Assembly: GCA_021805955.1 (NCBI GenBank) | Contig: JAJZDO010000780.1 | Location: forward strand, 1-6,001 | From: Acidobacteriota bacterium | GTDB taxonomy: Bacteria > Acidobacteriota > Terriglobia > Terriglobales > Acidobacteriaceae | Length of the DNA stretch: 6,001 nt | Direction of reading: 5' to 3' | In this document: in pieces, positions 4,421 through 6,001 of the stretch | How positions within the stretch are numbered: the stretch's first letter is position 1 | Layout of the letters: each line of letters starts with the position of its first letter | The notes under the pieces: model-generated | The model's database searches: none | What the model saw: only the letters and a program-made list of their open reading frames with translations | What the model was told of the DNA's origin: nothing | Position numbers and translations under genes: made by a program

Positions 4421-6001
4421 ATGAAAAGAATTTGCGACCTTAGCAGTTTCCTGCTCTTAGTTTTTTTCGTTCCTGTCATCGCCGCTGCGCAACTGCCGGT
4501 GAAGCCTGCGGACCTCGTGAACCCTCTTGTGGGCACTGCCAACGAAGGACAGACCTTTCCTTCCGCCGGTGTTCCCTTCGCCATGACCCAGTGGACACCC
4601 GCTACTACGGACGGCCAGAAGAAGGCAGTCGTGCCGTACTACTTCACAGATACGCGCTTTCATGGATTTCGAGGCTCGCACTATCTGTCCGGCTCGGACG
4701 CTCCGGAATATGGCAGCGTTCAAATTATGATGGGTGAGGGCGAGCCCGATTTCTCAAACGGATTTCCGACTGCGCGGTTTTCGCATACAGAAGAGCGCGC
4801 AACGCCCTACCTCTACAGCGTCACGCTTCCCGACTCCGGCATCAACGCTGCAGTCACCGGAACAGCACGCTGCGGAATTCTCCGCCTTCAATTCTTGCGC
4901 GGCGGCAAGTCGTGGATTCTCGTGGAGAATTTTGCGCAGCCCGGTGACGGCTCTATCGCCATCGATAAGGACCGGCAAGAGATCACGAGCCGAAGCGCGG
5001 TCCGTCGTTTCTTTGCCGGAACCGGCCAGTTGGCTGGATTCTCCGGCTATGCGGTTGTGCAGTTCGATCATCCCTTTCAAGTGGGTGGAACTTCGTCAGC
5101 AAAGAGCATGAGCGCTGGACGCACAGTACAGAATTCCGATAACGGCTGGCCAGGCGGCTATGTCTTCTTCAATCTCAAGCCTGGTGAGATCGTCCATGTG
5201 CGCATTGGCACTTCGTTCACCAGTTTCGACGAAGCCAGAAGAAATCTTCACGCAGAAATTCCGGGTTGGAACTTTGAAGAGGTGGAACAGCACGCGACCG
5301 CGCAATGGAACCATGACCTGGGAAAAGTCCGCGTCTCCGGCTCTCCCAATGACGAGCGCGTCTTTTATACAGCGCTCTATCACGCGATGCTGCTGCCGCG
5401 CATCTACAGCGACGTCAGCGGCACATATCCACAATTTGGCGGCGGCGCTTCTATCGAAACTGCTCATGGCCATATTTACTATGACGACTTCTCCATCTGG
5501 GACACCTTTCGCGCCGTCCACCCCCTGTTCACGATTCTTGACCCGCAGATGGATAGCGAGATGGTGCAATCGCTCGTCGATAAAGGTGAGCAGGGTGGAT
5601 TCCTCCCCATATTCCCGGCCTGGAATAGCTATACCGCGGAAATGGACGGAGACCACGGCGTCTCCATTATTGGTGACGCGTGGATGAAGGGTATCCGCGG
5701 CTTTGACATCGACAAGGCATACGCGCTCATGCGCAAGAATGCCTTCGACTCTCCAACGCCCGAAGCGTACGCGGATGGAAAGGGCCGTCGTGCGCTCCAA
5801 TCTTATTTGAAATACGGCTACATCCCGCTTGAAGATCATGTCGTCGAAGCATTTCACAAGAACGAGCAAGTCGCCCGCACGCTGGATTATGCCTACGACG
5901 ATTATGTTCTCAGCCAGGTGGCGCTATCCCTGGGCAAAACCAAGGATGCTGCGGTGCTGGCGAAGCGCGGCCAGAACTATCGCAATGTGATCGATCCGGA
6001 A
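4421..6001 (+). CDS. Secreted GH92 family alpha-1,2-mannosidase (3' truncated by window end)
   Basis: Open from ATG 4421 to the window edge, 527 codons without a stop. Family members are usually about 740-780 residues, so roughly a third is missing. GH92 enzymes are calcium-dependent exo-alpha-mannosidases that trim mannose from N-glycans or mannans. Residues 1-23 (KR, a hydrophobic LLLVFFVPVIAAA core, cleavage before Q24) are a Sec signal peptide. Then come the GH92 N-terminal signature NPLVGT (34-39) with FPSAGVPFAM (46-55), a beta-sandwich domain to about residue 280, and the start of the (alpha/alpha)6 catalytic domain. WDTFRAVHPL (360-369), GFLPIFPAW then GDH (393-412), YIPLED (467-472, E471 being the likely general acid by analogy with BT3990) and TLDYAYDDY (487-495) are family hallmarks. 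The catalytic-base aspartates lie beyond the window. The ribosome site is GGCGAGAGA at 4405-4413. A GTG directly before the ATG is a less likely start. Confidence 0.93.
   Translation, partial: MKRICDLSSFLLLVFFVPVIAAAQLPVKPADLVNPLVGTANEGQTFPSAGVPFAMTQWTPATTDGQKKAVVPYYFTDTRFHGFRGSHYLSGSDAPEYGSVQIMMGEGEPDFSNGFPTARFSHTEERATPYLYSVTLPDSGINAAVTGTARCGILRLQFLRGGKSWILVENFAQPGDGSIAIDKDRQEITSRSAVRRFFAGTGQLAGFSGYAVVQFDHPFQVGGTSSAKSMSAGRTVQNSDNGWPGGYVFFNLKPGEIVHVRIGTSFTSFDEARRNLHAEIPGWNFEEVEQHATAQWNHDLGKVRVSGSPNDERVFYTALYHAMLLPRIYSDVSGTYPQFGGGASIETAHGHIYYDDFSIWDTFRAVHPLFTILDPQMDSEMVQSLVDKGEQGGFLPIFPAWNSYTAEMDGDHGVSIIGDAWMKGIRGFDIDKAYALMRKNAFDSPTPEAYADGKGRRALQSYLKYGYIPLEDHVVEAFHKNEQVARTLDYAYDDYVLSQVALSLGKTKDAAVLAKRGQNYRNVIDPE

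Noticed and set aside
5096..5869. 257-residue minus-strand open frame opposite the GH92 gene
   Set aside because: It lies wholly within the plus-strand GH92 frame, whose conserved motifs are unbroken; no family is recognised for the minus-strand product.

Overview
The window looks like chromosomal DNA from a moderately GC-rich, soil-type bacterium. The gene content best fits the Acidobacteriota (Terriglobia/Acidobacteriaceae, such as Granulicella, Edaphobacter or Terriglobus). That placement is an inference from a combination of genes, not from a marker gene: accessory genes of an actinobacterial-type (group 1h/5) [NiFe] hydrogenase, a Tat-exported sugar-phosphate-isomerase-like protein, and a secreted GH92 alpha-mannosidase. 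All genes supported here lie on the + strand. I see no rRNA, tRNA, CRISPR array, insertion sequence or phage gene.

Region 1 (1-1084) is the end of a tightly packed hydrogenase accessory operon. The last 20 codons of an unidentified upstream gene end in a TGA that overlaps the ATG of a 128-residue conserved hydrogenase-cluster protein. That gene overlaps the HyaD/HybD-type maturation endopeptidase by four bases (ATGA). After a 21-base gap and a strong Shine-Dalgarno sequence comes a 34-residue single-pass membrane miniprotein of the DUF6893 type, which is easily missed because of its size. The structural subunits would lie upstream of the window.

Region 2 (1085-1531) is about 450 bases with no convincing gene. 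It holds a weak hairpin that would read as an intrinsic terminator on the minus strand, and a 9-base direct repeat just before the next gene.

Region 3 (1532-3178) is a 548-residue FAD/NAD(P)-binding oxidoreductase of the phytoene-desaturase/PYROXD2-like superfamily. Its Rossmann motif and C-terminal FAD-binding motif are intact. Its substrate cannot be told from sequence.

Region 4 (3179-6001) begins with a 172-base spacer containing several dyad symmetries. It continues with a Tat-signal TIM-barrel sugar phosphate isomerase/epimerase (start best placed at 3351) and, 134 bases later, a Sec-secreted GH92 alpha-1,2-mannosidase that runs off the window after 527 codons. These two exported proteins plausibly belong to one carbohydrate-scavenging locus. 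Nothing in the sequence links them functionally to the hydrogenase genes, so the window reads as three neighbouring but separate units. I did not find a clearly new system; the most useful points are the small hydrogenase-linked membrane peptide and the unexplained spacers.
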